A stretch of DNA of 64,000 nt, taken from the NCBI RefSeq assembly GCF_910592395.1, contig NC_088315.1, positions 13,189,808 to 13,253,807 of the forward strand, written 5' to 3'. The translations under genes were made by a program, and so were the position numbers. Positions 1-12,211 of this stretch are shown piece by piece. The notes under the pieces are model-generated. The model saw only the letters and a program-made list of their open reading frames with translations. It was not told where the DNA came from and made no database searches. Source of the DNA: Lineus longissimus (taxonomy: Eukaryota > Nemertea > Pilidiophora > Heteronemertea > Lineidae). Position 1 is the stretch's first letter, and every line of letters starts with the position of its first letter.

Positions 1-1786
1 ACTAGTAACACCTTCCATTGCTAAGGAGCCAATTGACCAAAGGTGCAGTTCCTACTGTAATTACTGTTTGATGAGGACAACCCTGCAGTTGGCTGCACCG
101 TCAGAGTACTGCTATTGGAAGTTTTTAGCTCCTTGGTTGGCGGTGAAATGTTCTCCTGGAGTTGCTCTAGCATTGGCTAAATTGTACATATACATGTACT
201 GGAATGGAGAAGTTTTTCATGAACTGAGTTACGGTACTGTCCAGTCCCTTAGGAGAGATCACAACTTTCCACATGCTACACTTGTACCTGTCTGCAGAGG
301 ACAGTGCTGCCACCTAAGAAGCAGGGACACTTTTTTTTTACAAATGGGTGATTTATTTACAAGCTAGTATAATGATACATAGAAAAAGGCTATTTTGCAG
401 ACAATAGCCAAACCACTACTAGGGAGGGACCAATACTAGTAACACCTCATTTACGGTACTACATGTCAGGCCCAAGTGCAGGATAGTATCAGGAGAGAGT
501 CCCACTTTCCAGTAGCAGGCTTGGTTGTTCAAAACTGACATTAGCGCTACTAAGTATACTGACATTAAAAATCTATCTTGGCATTTACAATTGTTTACTG
601 AAAGCCAAAGTTCAAATTTATCCCAAGATATCACTATAAAATCATTTTTTAACCAAGCCCCGCATTTTACCTGATGAACCATCCGCTAGATATACTAGAA
701 CATCAAATCTGGATGTCCTTCATATTGCAGGTTATGTTAGTCAAGGGAGACAAAAACACAGCATGTAACAGTTTTAGGAAATTCACCATGTATTTTTTTT
801 AGAAAAAGAGAGATGTATTGCAGAATGCGAACAATGCATTTGCAATCAATGGCGTGGAAAATCTCAGGTCAAGCCTGATGAGTGTACATCCAATAAAGTT
901 GTACCCTTTCATTCTAAATCAAGAATTCTTGATGTGTAGCTGACAACTTTCACTGGGCTAATTCTGCCCAGTCATGACTCAAAGACCAACATTTCAGAAA
1001 ATCTGTCTCCACCCTCTTATCATTTCTCTCTCCCAGCTCAAGAGTGCTTGACCAGCAGTCCTTATGATACTGTTGCAACAACATTACCCATCAAATTTGC
1101 CCTTCTGACCCGTCTGCTGGGTTTTCTAAGGCGTCGGCTGGTTGAACAGAGGAAGAGGCAACAGCGGACTGAAAAAAGATATTGATGGAGAATCAGGTTT
1201 GGCTTAGAATCCCTCATTGCCAAGGAGATGGGAGCCAGAATGGCATCAAGGTTTTCAGCTTAGTCCCTCCTCTCTCATCAGTGACCTTCTTACATGCAAG
1301 TCAGTCGCTGCAGGCAGAATTAACCAATATTCAATTTGGCTTGCCCCGAATCTTCTCCCCTTTTTTTTCATTCAACTCACCTCAACCCCCCATGTATCCA
1401 TGGGTGCTGGTTCTACTTCTCGTTCTACATTTGCCACAGATACTCGATGTTTAGCCTCACATCCTTTACACAGAGCTGAAAAGGCACCAGATTATGGGGG
1501 TAATGATAATATGATGTGCAATATAATAGTGTGAGGACATGATGATGATGATAGACTTGTTTTGATAATGCGACCGGCCATGCTGATTTTGTACGGCAGT
1601 GAAGCATCACCTCCAGTGGCACTGGCAGGGAATCATAACTGGGACTTCCTGATCACCAAGCCAAGGCTCCAATCAACTTTCTAGGAAGAACACAAGTGAA
1701 GTGGTAAATCGTTATCACTCAGTTGGTTTTGCACCAAAGTTAGGTTTAGTCAGAGTGGGTATCATTACAGGCCTACTGCTTCTTTT
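1..1786. other. Unassigned DNA, no gene recognised
   Basis: I see no convincing coding region, known repeat or RNA gene here. Short open frames exist on both strands but none has recognisable motifs, and none is bounded by good splice signals. Part of it may be intron or downstream exon territory of the - strand exon that ends at 1819. Confidence 0.4.
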
Positions 1787-1818
1787 CTACTTCAGTGATT
1801 TTGAGACTGATCCCTTAC

Positions 1819-2347
1819 CTGAGCCAACTCGGACAAAAACTCCCCACTTGATGTATATTTCCCGAGACATCACTCGATGAACTGAACCACCATCTTTTCT
1901 GGGGTTCCGACTTGTTTTAGAGGGTTGATGAAGTGGGTGCTGGCATCTCCTTTGCTGATTCCATGATAAACTCAACTTGTATCGGTGGTTCGGGCATATT
2001 GTGGTGTCCAGAACTGGAGAACTCATATCAAACACGCCAGCACGAAGTGCTATGAGCTCCCATTCACTTTTGACTTGACTGGCTTTCCTGGAGGACATCC
2101 AACGCATCAAATGGGAGTGCACGTCCTTCTTACATTGTTTCAAGGGGATCACACTCTTGTCATTGGGGTATGAAGCGTCAGTACCACACTCGATATCCTT
2201 GGATATGACAGCAAATCCACATTTCAACTGTGATTTTTCAGGTTCCATTTTCAATTGACTATCACACAATGTACACGTGCATGTACACAATGCATTGTAA
2301 CTGTAACTGTTGTTGTTGTTGTCGTTGCTGGTGATCGTTTCCGCCAA
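1819..2347 (-). CDS. Exon of an uncharacterised protein with a Cys/His-rich block
   Basis: An open frame of about 176 codons on the - strand stops at a good splice donor (CAG|GTAAGG, intron beginning at 1818), so I read it as an internal or first exon ending in phase 1. The first in-frame ATG is at 2248-2246; the frame is open upstream to 2347 through an Asn/Ser/Tyr and Cys/Thr-rich stretch of uncertain status. The body looks like genuine protein: a spaced ECGTD segment, then ICPNHRYKLSLSW followed by RRCQHPLHQ, giving a C-x2-H...C-x-H-x2-H pattern that suggests metal binding, and a VGSG end. I remember similar unnamed proteins from cnidarians and other invertebrates, but cannot name a family or function. 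The next exon should lie below 1819; I did not find it. It could alternatively be a gene fragment. Confidence 0.45.
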
Positions 2348-3470
2348 GACCGCTAAGCCTCCACAGGGGTAATAAAGGCCTCTAGGTTGTTTGAGGGAGT
2401 GTGTGGGAGGGGCAAGGGAGAGGGGGGTTCACTAACATATAAAAATGTAATTTTATTTGGAAAGCATGTGTATTTCGTCAGTTTTCTGAGGGAATGGGCA
2501 AAAAATGGGCACCAGTGAGAAGGGCGCGACTCGACCCCCTCACCGGAAAACCGTAAGGGCGGCCGGATTTTTTTCTTTTGCAAATTAAAAAACAGCATTC
2601 TGACTTCCTTACCTGGAAGTGGCATCACCTAAAAAACTGCAGTGTTGGAGCTAAAGGAGAGTTAAAATTGCCTTTTACTGAAATTTGAGATTGCATTGTT
2701 TTTGGGACGTACTGTACCTGTCATTAAAATGTACCTGGGGCAAAACAAAAGGCACGAAAAGGTAGCTCAGATCATGTACTTTCAATTTCAATAGGCGGTG
2801 TTTAGTGATAATTCTGTTTGATGCACGAAAATTGACAAAAGACTTAGCCTATTTTGAGGGATAATGCATGTTTTTTTAAAAGGAAAATGAGTAGGAAATG
2901 GTTAACAGCCGTACCCCAAAACTGTGGGGTTATTTTCGAAACCGATCCACCAGCCTTCATAGTACCCTAGGACAGGTCTGTGGTAGAAATTACAACTAGA
3001 TCTGTTGACCCCCACACCTCCCAAGGTGTATTGTAACAGTGACAAACAGGAATATTGCTTCAAATCTGCCAAGGGTTTGTAGAGTGACTTTGAACGAAAT
3101 TTCATGGACATCAGATAGAAACCAATGCAGAAGCATACACTGCTTCTCTGCATCACAATCATTGAAGCAACTGTTCCTTGACCAATCCATGACTCATCAT
3201 TATATAACATTATATAACAATTCATGGCACGAATTCAGCAACACATTGAGTGCATTCGATCTAATCCACTAATCCACATACCCATATTGCACCAAGTGTA
3301 ATGAACCCAGTAAGACAGGTAAACCTAACACAGCAGGTGGTGTCTGTAGTGCAATAGCAGATGCCTAGGAAGAAATTTATCAGCTTATCTGACCTATTAT
3401 AAACATCCAGCTGAGAGGCATTCCACCTATTTTGCTCATCTTTCGCTAACGGGGTCTGGCGGTCATGTAC
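2348..3470. other. Unassigned DNA, no gene recognised
   Basis: No convincing gene, repeat family or RNA was recognised. Overlapping frames on both strands around 2.9-3.3 kb lack motifs and splice signals. Confidence 0.4.
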
Positions 3471-3474
3471 ACCA

Positions 3475-3661
3475 ATACATACAAAAAAAATTATTTCGTA
3501 ACCATGGTTACTGAAATATGAAAATCCTCTTGGGTCCCGAAATTAGATTCATGAAAAACCAAACTTTGAAGAAATCGGCCCAGTAGTTTTTGCGCAGCGG
3601 CCCAAAAGGGCAGTGACATTTACTTATGAATCCGACTATAGGGCTGTCTTGTAACTATGTT
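3475..3661 (+). repeat. Half copy of TIR element F
   Basis: This segment matches 62873-63056 almost base for base and corresponds to the right half of the TIR element at 62489-63055. It ends at the same terminal motif, GAATCCGACTATAG followed by GGCTGTCTTGTAACTATG. The left half is absent. It lies upstream of a family A 3' end, the same arrangement as at 62.5-63.5 kb, so both places are probably copies of one composite. Confidence 0.7.
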
Positions 3662-3884
3662 TTTTCATATGTTATACTATAGCCAACTCTATATCAGTAT
3701 AACAGTGATGGCATGCATGCATGGTTGGGACATGATGGCTGACTACTGGATTTCGACATTATCAGTGACCACATGACAATCAGAGATCACCTGGGGAGAA
3801 GGGCTGAGCTGCACTCAATTCAGAATCAAACAAAAACCTTGCATCTCCCATCCAACATCAGAGCTCCAGTCGATTTTCGTTTAA

Positions 3885-4003
3885 GACAAACCACACCATC
3901 CCACAACTATTGCATGATTAACCCCTAAAATTGACAAGTTCTTCCTCAAGCTCTCCCTTTCATATCGACAGGTGAGCACAATGGCCCTGGCCATTTCATT
4001 TTC
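3885..4003 (+). mobile_element. Family A Helentron-like element, 3' end only
   Basis: Matches 63391-63505 closely and ends with the family A terminus: GGTGAGC, an AATGGCC-CT-GGCCATT hairpin, then TTCATT. The 5' end is not identifiable nearby, so the copy is truncated or too diverged. Confidence 0.7.
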
Positions 4004-4047
4004 GGCTCAAATAGCGCTATGAAAGTCGCTAAAAAAACTGTCCTTCA

Positions 4048-5632
4048 TTTTTAGCTCAACTCTGTGGAGCTTATACGATTACGTGGCATCTGTCGTCCGT
4101 CACCGTCAGTCTGTGTCCATCATCGTCAGTTAGCGGAGCACGTCTCGTCACTGCTAGGGCTAGATAGCTAACACATCGTGTGATGGTAACTTTGGGCAAT
4201 ATGTATGAAGATATGTGAACAGGCGACACTGTGTACTGTTCCTTAAAACATTCAAATTTTTTATTAGACCTCCAGACGCGTTTCGCTTCATTTGTTTTGC
4301 ATCGCATAGGCTTATCAGTGGGGTTACGATGTGAAATGTCTGATGACAGGTCTGACGTCGCTGGCTACTGTGCTTGTTGTGGCGATGTTTTGGGCTTTGG
4401 GCAATATGCCCAGACGTATTTTTCTTTTTCCGCGATGTGACCTACTTTCTGGCAGCCATCTTGGAAATAGTTTTTTTGCCTTTTTAGCTCACCTCTGGGG
4501 AGCTTATACGATACCGTGGCGTCTGTCGTCCGTCAGCGGAGCATGTTTCGTCACCACTAGGGCTAGATGGCTAAAACTTGATGTGGTAGCTTTGGGCAAT
4601 ATGCCCAGACTTATTATTTTTTTCGCGATATGACCTTCTTTCTTGCCTCCAGGCGGCCATCTTGTTTTTTGCCTTTTTGAAGCTAATGGTTGTACGTAGG
4701 TTGGGTGTATCTAATGAGGTTAAAGGACATATCACCTGGGTTTTTGATTTGACCCACTTTTCAAGGTCACAGAGGTTAAAGTTCACTAAATCACCGATAG
4801 GTGGCACATTTCGTTTCAAAACCAAAATTTGAATAGTGCCATACCTCGCTTATTACTGATTTGTTTTTGGTAAAAATTTTATGGTAGGTACTCTTAGCAA
4901 GGATACATTACATCTATTACGGGTTTTTGATTTGACATACTTGTCAAGGTCACAGAGGTCAAATGGTGTAAATTGGCCATTTGAGCGTAACTGTGGCACC
5001 TTTCTTATCCCCTAAGGCTGTGAACTTGAGACTTTGTACAAAGGACTCCCCAGGTCAGGTGACCTTTGACCCTGAATTTTAGTCCAGTCTGATTCTCGCC
5101 TTGGCCACCAGGGGGCCATTGGTGAAAACCTAGAAAGTGTGATATCTCGCTTATTAGTGATTCATTTTCAATAACATTTTTATGGTAGGTTCTCCTAGCA
5201 ATGATACATCACATATCATGTGAGTTTTTGATTTGATCTGCTTTTCAAGGTCACATAGGTCAAATGGCGTAAATTGGTTGTTTGAGTGTAACTATGGCAC
5301 GTTTCTTAACCACTGAGGTTATAAATATGAAATTTGGTACACATGACTCCCTACGTCATGTTACCTCTGACATCGAACCTGATCTGGTACTCAACTTTGC
5401 CACCAGGAGGCCAAAACTAAAAAAAGGTAAAAAGTGCAATATCTTGTTTATTAGTGACTTGCTTTTGATGATATTCTTATGGTACTTACTTCAAGCAACG
5501 ATACATCACATGTCATAATGACTTTGGTTTGACCTTTATACTATACATGTACAATGTTTCTTAACCAGGATGAATTCCAAAGCACCAAATATCTATACGG
5601 TGAGCACAATGGCCCCTGGCCGTTTCATTAAA
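4048..5632 (+). mobile_element. Family A Helentron-like non-autonomous element(s)
   Basis: Starts TTTTTAGCTCAACTCTG with the family A 5' module (TTATACGAT, then a GTCCGTC-type run) and ends at the GGCCGTTTCATT terminus. A second 5' module at about 4481 shows that one copy is inserted in, or duplicated within, another. The interior is built from roughly 300-bp tandem modules, each with TTTGATTTGACC, TCAAGGTCACAGAGGTCA, ATGGCACGTTTCTTAACC and GGCCACCAGGGGGCC. There is no coding capacity. See the complete copy at 10669-11839 for the structural argument. Confidence 0.75.
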
Positions 5633-6326
5633 GCTAATGCTTGTACTTAGAAATTTTTATGGCGGGTGCATCTAATAAGGTTAATTGACATGTCACCAAG
5701 GTTTCGATTTGACCTACTTTTCAAGGTCACAGAGGTCAAAGTTCACTAAATCACCGATAGGTGGCACGTTTTAGTTCTATATGAGCTAGAAGGTTCTAAT
5801 CTTGTGAGGACATATATCTAGGGACCCTCTATTCTTCTCCAAAAATTTGTCCCACTTGGATTTCAAATATGGCCGCCAGGTGGCCATCTTAAAAATTAAA
5901 CCAAGTCGGATTGCAACCAAATTTCACGTGAGTGTATATCTATGTACTTTCTTCAACATCTCTGATTTTCAATCAAATCCATTATCACAAAATCACTGAT
6001 AGGTGGCACATTTGTTTCTATTTGAGCTGCAAGGTTCTAAAGTTGGGAGGACATGTATCTAGGGACTCTCTATTCTAACCAACAAATTTGTCCTGCTCAG
6101 ACTTCAAATATGGCCGCCACTCTCTACAACATCCCTGATTTTCTGTCAATTCCATCGACCAATATGGCCGCCAGGCGCCCATCTTGAAAATTAAAACTAG
6201 AAAATTAAAAAAGTTCTATACTCCGAAACTAATGATCTGATTGCAACCAAACTTCATGTGATCCCTAATTGTCAGGCTAATCTCATTACAAATATGGCGG
6301 CCAGGCCGCCGTCCTATTACTCTTAA

Positions 6327-7228
6327 CCCAATAGAGCCACTGCCGCCCTGAACCGCCTTGCTGCGAGCCACCACGTCCGCCCTGAACCGCCATATCAACG
6401 ATGTCTTTTAAAACCGCTGGAAAACCCCACTTGGGAATCTCCGGCTATGTCATCATATTCATATCATCAAGGGAATGCCCTTAGGTATCCAAATATGGAA
6501 TAATATATGCGCGTTCCTATTCTAGGTTTCGCGGAATCACATGGGGAATCCCCAAATTGCGAGGCGGGCTCCTCCTTCTGTTTTTGTGTAACAACACCGA
6601 TATTGCATGTATTGATTGAGAGTTCTCTGAAATGGCCAAGAATTTGCGTCGTTTGGAGGAAATACTGAATGAATTTGACAATTCAGGAGATGATTCAGGA
6701 CCCCTCGATGATGGAGAGTCGGACATCGATGTCCACATCACAGTAGAATCGGTGAGATTTGCATCACAATAATCAGCTGATTTCATTGTTTGCATTACCA
6801 TGGCGCCAATGTAAACAATAACAGATGCACGTGTGATCGAGGTATGGTTTGGGAGATGTTTTATGCCTCGGGTGTTCATTCAAAGCATCTATCAGCTATG
6901 TTTCCTCTTATTTTATTCAGGTCACAAGGTAACACTGACAAGAGTTACACATTTATGCAGTTTGAATGTGGCTGAAAAGAGGATTTTTCATCAAAGGTCA
7001 AAATGTCAAGGTCAAAGGTCACGAAAAAATGACCCCCCACCAAAATGTTTGAAAATCTTAATTCTTTAGTTCATGACCTTTCATATAAATATAACTTGTA
7101 ATATATGGTTTTGAAGTCGAACAATACATAAAAATCATTTTAAAAATTCATGTCTGAATTTGTGAAACCCTTAAAAAAATAGGTGGTTATAGATGGAAAG
7201 TGCAAAAAAAATAGGTGGCTCTATTGGG
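6327..7228 (+). mobile_element. piggyBac-type element, internally deleted
   Basis: Terminal inverted repeats CCCAATAGAGCCAC and GTGGCTCTATTGGG are flanked on both sides by TTAA (6323-6326 and 7229-7232), the hallmark target duplication of the piggyBac superfamily. The related repeat at about 9620-9650 carries the same flanks without the element, confirming an insertion. Only about 0.9 kb remains and the transposase catalytic domain is missing. It keeps an ORF start at 6632. At 6991-7023 it also carries a run of AGGTCA-type half-sites. Confidence 0.85.
6632..6751 (+). CDS. piggyBac transposase N-terminal exon remnant
   Basis: Forty codons from ATG to a donor-like GTGAGA, reading MAKNLRRLEEILNEF and then an acidic Asp/Ser/Glu-rich stretch with DDGESDIDVH. 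Short basic start plus acidic tail is the usual N-terminus of piggyBac transposases; the position just inside the left TIR fits. The rest of the transposase is absent, so it cannot be active alone. Length and family are inferred from context rather than from catalytic motifs. Confidence 0.5.
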
Positions 7229-7265
7229 TTAAACTGTTGAACAGTTGTCAACCTATTTCCAAGTG

Positions 7266-7699
7266 GAGACAAGACCACCAATGAATATTCATAGGTTGGA
7301 GGGTCGAGGCCTATCAATTAGACGAGTGCATGTTTTTAACTCTCAAGTACATATTTTGAGAGGTATTGAAAACATATTTGTTGTGGCAAGTCTACAGATA
7401 TAAAGAAATTATTTGATGAAAAAATTAATTTCGAATTTCGCTAATTGGGTAATAGTGTTTTGAGATTTTTCTGCCAGTTGGCTGAAAAAACTGAAAATAT
7501 CAATGTCTGTCTAATTTGTCGATTATAAAAAAATTTCCGTGGTCAACCAGTTTACTTTTAACCATTTACTTGCCTGACTGTCCGGAATATCATATCAAAA
7601 TTTCAGATTCACAACCCCACGCAGTATTTGATGCGTCGCGGTCAAACATTGACAATTTAACTGCTAAAAGGCTTAAAAAATCAATGATGGTCTTGTCTC
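7266..7699 (+). mobile_element. MITE D, copy 1
   Basis: A 434-bp non-coding element with TIRs GAGACAAGACCA and TGGTCTTGTCTC, flanked by the direct repeat AGTG (7262-7265 and 7700-7703). The paralogous site at about 9665 reads straight through without it. An inverted second copy lies at 9897-10513. Confidence 0.85.
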
Positions 7700-8076
7700 A
7701 GTGACATGTACACTCTTCAATAACACTGAAATTTAGTCAACTTTATAACCGTAATGCTCTACTTAGATGGTACCAGTAATTCTCTTTTGTGCTATTTAGC
7801 TGAAAAGAACAATGTTATTCAATGATATCAAAACTGGTGGAACTAGCAAGAAACTGCATCCACTGCAAATTACATGCATTACATTACCCGAGGTGAGCAC
7901 ATGGTCCCTGGACCATTTCATTTAATTTCTTCCGATGATGCTGATGACGATCATGAGGTTTTGAAAGGAACTATTTTTTGACCCAACTTGCACTGAGGGC
8001 CAATGTACAGACATGGGCATAGGCCTACAGATTTATTTGTTAAAGCATATGACAAATCTGTGGCCTTTCCAGGAAT

Positions 8077-9189
8077 TTTATTGGCTCACCATTCGGGGAG
8101 TCTATACAATACCGCTGTGTCTGTCGTCATCGTATCCTGGGCATGTTTCTTAACCGCTAGGGCTAGATGGCTAAAACGTGGTGTGATGGTAGCTTTGGGC
8201 AATATACTCAGACAAATTTTTCTTTTTGGCGATATGACCTACTTTCTTGCCTCCAGGCGGCCATCTTGGAAATTGGTTTTTTGCCTTTTTGAAGCTAATG
8301 GTTGTACGTAGAGTGACAACATTTTTATGGTGTGTGTATCTAATAAGGTTAAATGACATAATACCCGGGTTTGGCTCACCGTTAGGGGAGTCTATACGAT
8401 AGGCCTGTGTCCCTCGTCGTCGTCGTCGTCGTCCGTCGTCGTCGTCCGTCGTCGTCCGTATCCTGTGTGGCACGTTTCTTAACCGCCTGTGCTATGAACT
8501 TGAAACTTTGCACACATGACCCCCTAAGTCAGAGGTACTCTGACACTGAATTTCGGTCCGGTCTGGTTCATGACTTGGCCACCAGGGGGCTAAAACATAA
8601 AAAGTGTGATATGTCTCTTATTAATGATCCGTTTTCAATAAACATTTTATGGTAGGTACTCCTAGCAAGGCTACATCACATATCATACGGGTTTTAGATT
8701 TGACCTACTTTTCAAGGTCACAGAGTTCAAATGGCATAAATTGGCCGTCAGGCCGTAACTATGGCACGTTTCTTAACTGCAATGACTATTGATCACAAAT
8801 TAAGTACACATGTACCCCTTGGTAAGGTGATCTCAGGTACCGAAGTTTGTGGCGATCTGATTTGCCGTTTTGCCTCCAGGGAGGGGGCCAAATCCTAAAT
8901 TCTTCAAAATGCCATTATTCCTAGTAATTACTTGCCCGATTGGCACCAATTTTATATCACAGGTACATCTAATTCTAACAACCAAACAATGTGTCACCCG
9001 GGTCTTCTTTGATTTGACTTACTTTTCAAGGTCACAGAGGTCGAATGTACTGTACTGTAAATTGGCCATTTTGGGAAAATTGTAATTGCTTGGACCTACA
9101 TCAAACCTAACACTACATGACACAATACCATGCTCTTTATCCATCTTTCCTCCACATGAGGTGAGCACAATGGCCCTGGCCATTTCATT
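8077..9189 (+). mobile_element. Family A Helentron-like element(s), subfamily with GGCTCACC start
   Basis: Begins TTGGCTCACCATTCGGGGAGTCTATAC, a variant 5' module with a GGGGAGTC arm, and ends with the standard AATGGCC-CT-GGCCATT hairpin and TTCATT. A second 5' module starts at about 8370 and carries a (CGT)n-rich run at 8409-8460. Interior modules are as in other copies. Non-coding. Confidence 0.75.
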
Positions 9190-9892
9190 GATTTGACCTA
9201 CTTTTCAAGGTCACAGGGGTCAAAGTTCACTAAATCACTGATTGGTGGCACGTTTCTTTTTTTATTTGAGCTAGAAGGTTCTAAACTTGTGAGGACATAT
9301 ATCTAGGGACCCTCTATTCTACCCCAAAAATTTGTCCTGCTTGGACTTCAAATATGGCTGGATTGAAACCAAATTTCATGTGGTTTTATATCTATGTACT
9401 CTCTACAACGTCCCTGATTTTCAGTCAAATCCATTGACCAATATGGCCGCCAGGCGGCCATCTTGAAAATTAAACAAAGTCCTATTACTCCGAAACTAAT
9501 GATCGGATTGTAACGAAACTTCATGTTCTTATGTATCTATATGCTCTTATCAATATTCCTAATTTTCAGTCAATGCCAATGACAAATATGGCTGCCAGGC
9601 CGCCATCTTGAAAATCCAACGAAGTCCTATTACTCCTCAACTGTTGAACAGATGTCAACCAATTTCCATGTGACATGTACACTCTTCAATAACCCTGAAA
9701 TTAAGTCAAATTTATAATCAAAATGCTATCGTTAGATGGTACCAGTTATTTTCTTTTGTGCCAAGAAGAATAATATTATTTAATGGAATCAAAACTGGTG
9801 AAACTAGTCAGAAACTGTTCTCCCCATATCCACTGCTAATGACATGCATTACATTACCCAATGTGAGCACATGGTCCCTGGACCATTTCATT
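9190..9892 (+). mobile_element. Family A related repeat, 5' truncated
   Basis: Starts mid-module (GATTTGACC) directly after the previous 3' end and finishes at GTCCCTGGACCATTTCATT. It is the uninterrupted counterpart of 5633-7921 and provides the empty-site reference for two insertions there. Confidence 0.65.
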
Positions 9893-9896
9893 AGAT

Positions 9897-10513
9897 GAAA
9901 CAAGACCACAATTGTGACCCACCACGACAAAATGAGTCGCATGTCGCACAGAAGATGAGCCTAAAATGACACCAGGACATAATAGAAGAAATTGATATGT
10001 TCTGATTTTACAAAAGGCAGACAATGGTGAAATGAACAACCAGTCTGTCTCAACCTGTCAAGCTCAGAGCGACATGCGACCTGTTTTGTCATGGCGGGTC
10101 ACAATTGATTTTTTAAGCCTTTTAGTAGTTAATGTTTGACCGCGTCGCATCAAATACTGCGTGGGGTTGTGAATCTGAAATTTTGATATGATATTCCGGA
10201 CAGTCAGGCAAGTAAATGGTGGAAAGTAAACTGGAAGTTGACCACGGAAATTTTTTTTATAATCGACAAATTGGACAAACGTTGATATTTCAACTCTTTT
10301 CAGCCAACTGGCAGAAAAATCACAAAACTGCCAAATTAGCAAAATTCAAATTTAACTTTTTCATCAAATAATTTCTTTATATCTGTAGACTTGCCACACC
10401 AAATATCGTTTCATATCTCTTCAAATATGCACTTGACAGTTAAAAACATACTCGGGTCTAATTGATAGGTCTGGAACCCCCAACCTATGAATATTCAATG
10501 GTGGTCTTGTCTC
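9897..10513 (-). mobile_element. MITE D, copy 2 (inverted), interrupted by MITE E
   Basis: Reverse-complement copy of 7266-7699 with the same terminal GA(A/G)ACAAGACCA, flanked by AGAT direct repeats (9893-9896 and 10514-10517). The two copies therefore have different 4-bp target duplications, which supports the element ends. MITE E (9914-10102) is inserted close to its left end. It sits directly after a family A 3' end. Confidence 0.85.
9914..10102. mobile_element. MITE E nested in MITE D
   Basis: About 190 bp with near-perfect 38-bp terminal inverted repeats starting GTGACCC and containing GTCGCATGTCGC, flanked by AATT on both sides. Removing it leaves the MITE D sequence seen in copy 1 nearly intact. 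Non-coding; superfamily not determined. Confidence 0.75.
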
Positions 10514-10668
10514 AGATAATCCTGAAGTGTGTTGACTTAACAGCCTGCATGGCCATGAACAGCGATGTAAGAGCTTGGTGAAATGACATGTTATTCATAC
10601 TACACTACTACTATACTTTTCCATTCATAGCTTTATGCCACCTGTACAGCTAATTAGGCCTACCAGCA

Positions 10669-10725
10669 TTTTTAGCTCACCTCTTAGCAGAGGTGAGCTT
10701 ATCCCATACCGTGGCGTCCGTCGTC

Positions 10726-10789
<64 letters not shown>

Positions 10790-11839
10790 CGTCGTCGTCC
10801 GTCGTCCGTTAGCAGGGCACGTTTCGTAACTGTTAGAGCTATTGAGTTGAAACTTGGTACACATGTACCCTTATGTAATGACACCTGGGAGACCAAGTTT
10901 CGGTCCAATTCGTTTCATGGTTTGGCCACCAGGGGGCCAAACGTTAAAAGTGAAAATATGCAATATCTCCCTTAATAGTAGTCGGGAAATTTTGAAAAAA
11001 ATATGGTAGGTACTTCTAGCAAAGGTGCATCATATATCCTCCGGGTTTTTGATTTGACCTCCTTTTCAAGGTCACAGAGGTCAAATGGTGTAAATTGGCC
11101 GTTAGGATTTAACGATGGCACGTTTCTAAACTGCAATGACTATTGATACCAAATTTGGTACACATTTACCCCTTAGTCAGGTGATCTCAGGGACCGAAGT
11201 TTGGTCCAATATGATTCACCACTTGACCACCAGGGGGCAAAATCCAAAAACCTTAAAAATGTGATTATTCCTTAACTTCTTGCCCGATTGCCACCAATTT
11301 GATATCATGGGTACATCTAACCACCATACAGTATATGTCACACAGGTTTTTAATTTGACCTTCTTGTCAAGGTCACAGAGGTCAAATGGCATAAATTCGC
11401 CGTCGGGCCGTAACTATGGCACGTTTCTTAACTGCAATGACTATTGATCACAAATTAAGTACACATGTACCCCTTGGTAAGGTGATCTCAGGTACCGAAG
11501 TTTGGTGCGATCTGATTTGCCGTTTGGCCTCCAGGGAGGGGGCCAAATCCTAAATTCTTCAAAATGCCATTATTCCTAGTAATGACTTGCCCGATTGGCA
11601 CCAATTTTATATCATAGGTACATCTAGTTCTAACAACCATTCAATGTGTCACCCGGGTCTTCTTTGATTTGACCTACTTTTCAAGGTCACAGAGGTCGAA
11701 TGTACTGTAAATTGGCCATTTTGGGGAAATTGTAATTGCTTGGACCTACATCAAACCTAACACTACATGACACAAGACCATGCTCTTCATCCATCTTTCC
11801 TCCACATGAGGTGAGCACAATGGCCCTGGCCATTTCATT
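10669..11839 (+). mobile_element. Family A Helentron-like element, complete reference copy
   Basis: A 1171-bp copy with both ends. The 5' end is TTTTTAGCTCACCTCTTAGC and pairs with AGAGGTGAGCT just inside it to form a hairpin. It is followed by ACCGTGGCGTCCGTC and a long (CGT)n run. The 3' end has AGGTGAGC, complementary to the 5' GCTCACCT, then an AATGGCC-CT-GGCCATT hairpin, then TTCATT. Three tandem modules of about 300 bp fill the interior. Short asymmetric subterminal inverted repeats, a 3' terminal hairpin, a microsatellite and insertion at T-T are the features known for Helentron-associated elements. No ORF of its own, so mobilisation would need a RepHel protein in trans. Assignment to Helentron is my inference. 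Confidence 0.75.
10717..10812 (+). repeat. (CGT)n microsatellite inside family A
   Basis: An almost pure CGT repeat near the element's 5' end, ending in CGTCCGTCGTCCGT. Shorter versions sit at the same position in other copies (8409-8460, 40152-40175, 60963-60986), so the repeat is an element component that expands, not a host microsatellite. Poly-Asp, poly-Ser and poly-Thr frames here are artefacts. Confidence 0.9.
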
Positions 11840-12211
11840 GGTTGTGTGAGGTGGATACAAAACCTCACAGCAAGTTGGTGGGAGGAGTTATGTGTGTTGG
11901 TTGAGTGGTATATATGCAAATCAATCTATGCGTGCTCTGTTGGAATATTTTGGCACTTTATACTCCTCATGACCATCACACTCACTCATGACAGGCAGTT
12001 TTGGCCAAAAACAGAAGTGCAAATAATGTCTTCTACTAGTGATAGAGTTTCTTAATTAATGTTTAAATTGCCCTGTGTGGCTGTAAGGGGAGGGCATTAG
12101 CGTCATTTTGAGTCCCTAACCATTATAATCCTAAAAGAACTGCGACCGCCAGGTAGGGGGTGAAAAGTGGCAATTTCATTCAAAAATTGAGGAAATCCAA
12201 TTTTTTTAAAC

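Larger units (their letters stand above)
5633..7921 (+). mobile_element. Family A related repeat, 5' truncated, host to nested insertions
   Basis: Internal family A sequence carrying several ATATGGCCGCCAGG modules, ending at GGTGAGCACATGGTCCCTGGACCATTTCATT-type terminus near 7921. It resembles 9190-9892, which serves as an internal reference for the empty sites of the piggyBac element (6327-7228) and of MITE D (7266-7699) nested here. Confidence 0.65.

Noticed and set aside
10625-10908. Long frames of poly-Asp, poly-Ser or poly-Thr on both strands
   Set aside because: They are translations of the (CGT)n microsatellite inside a non-coding family A element.
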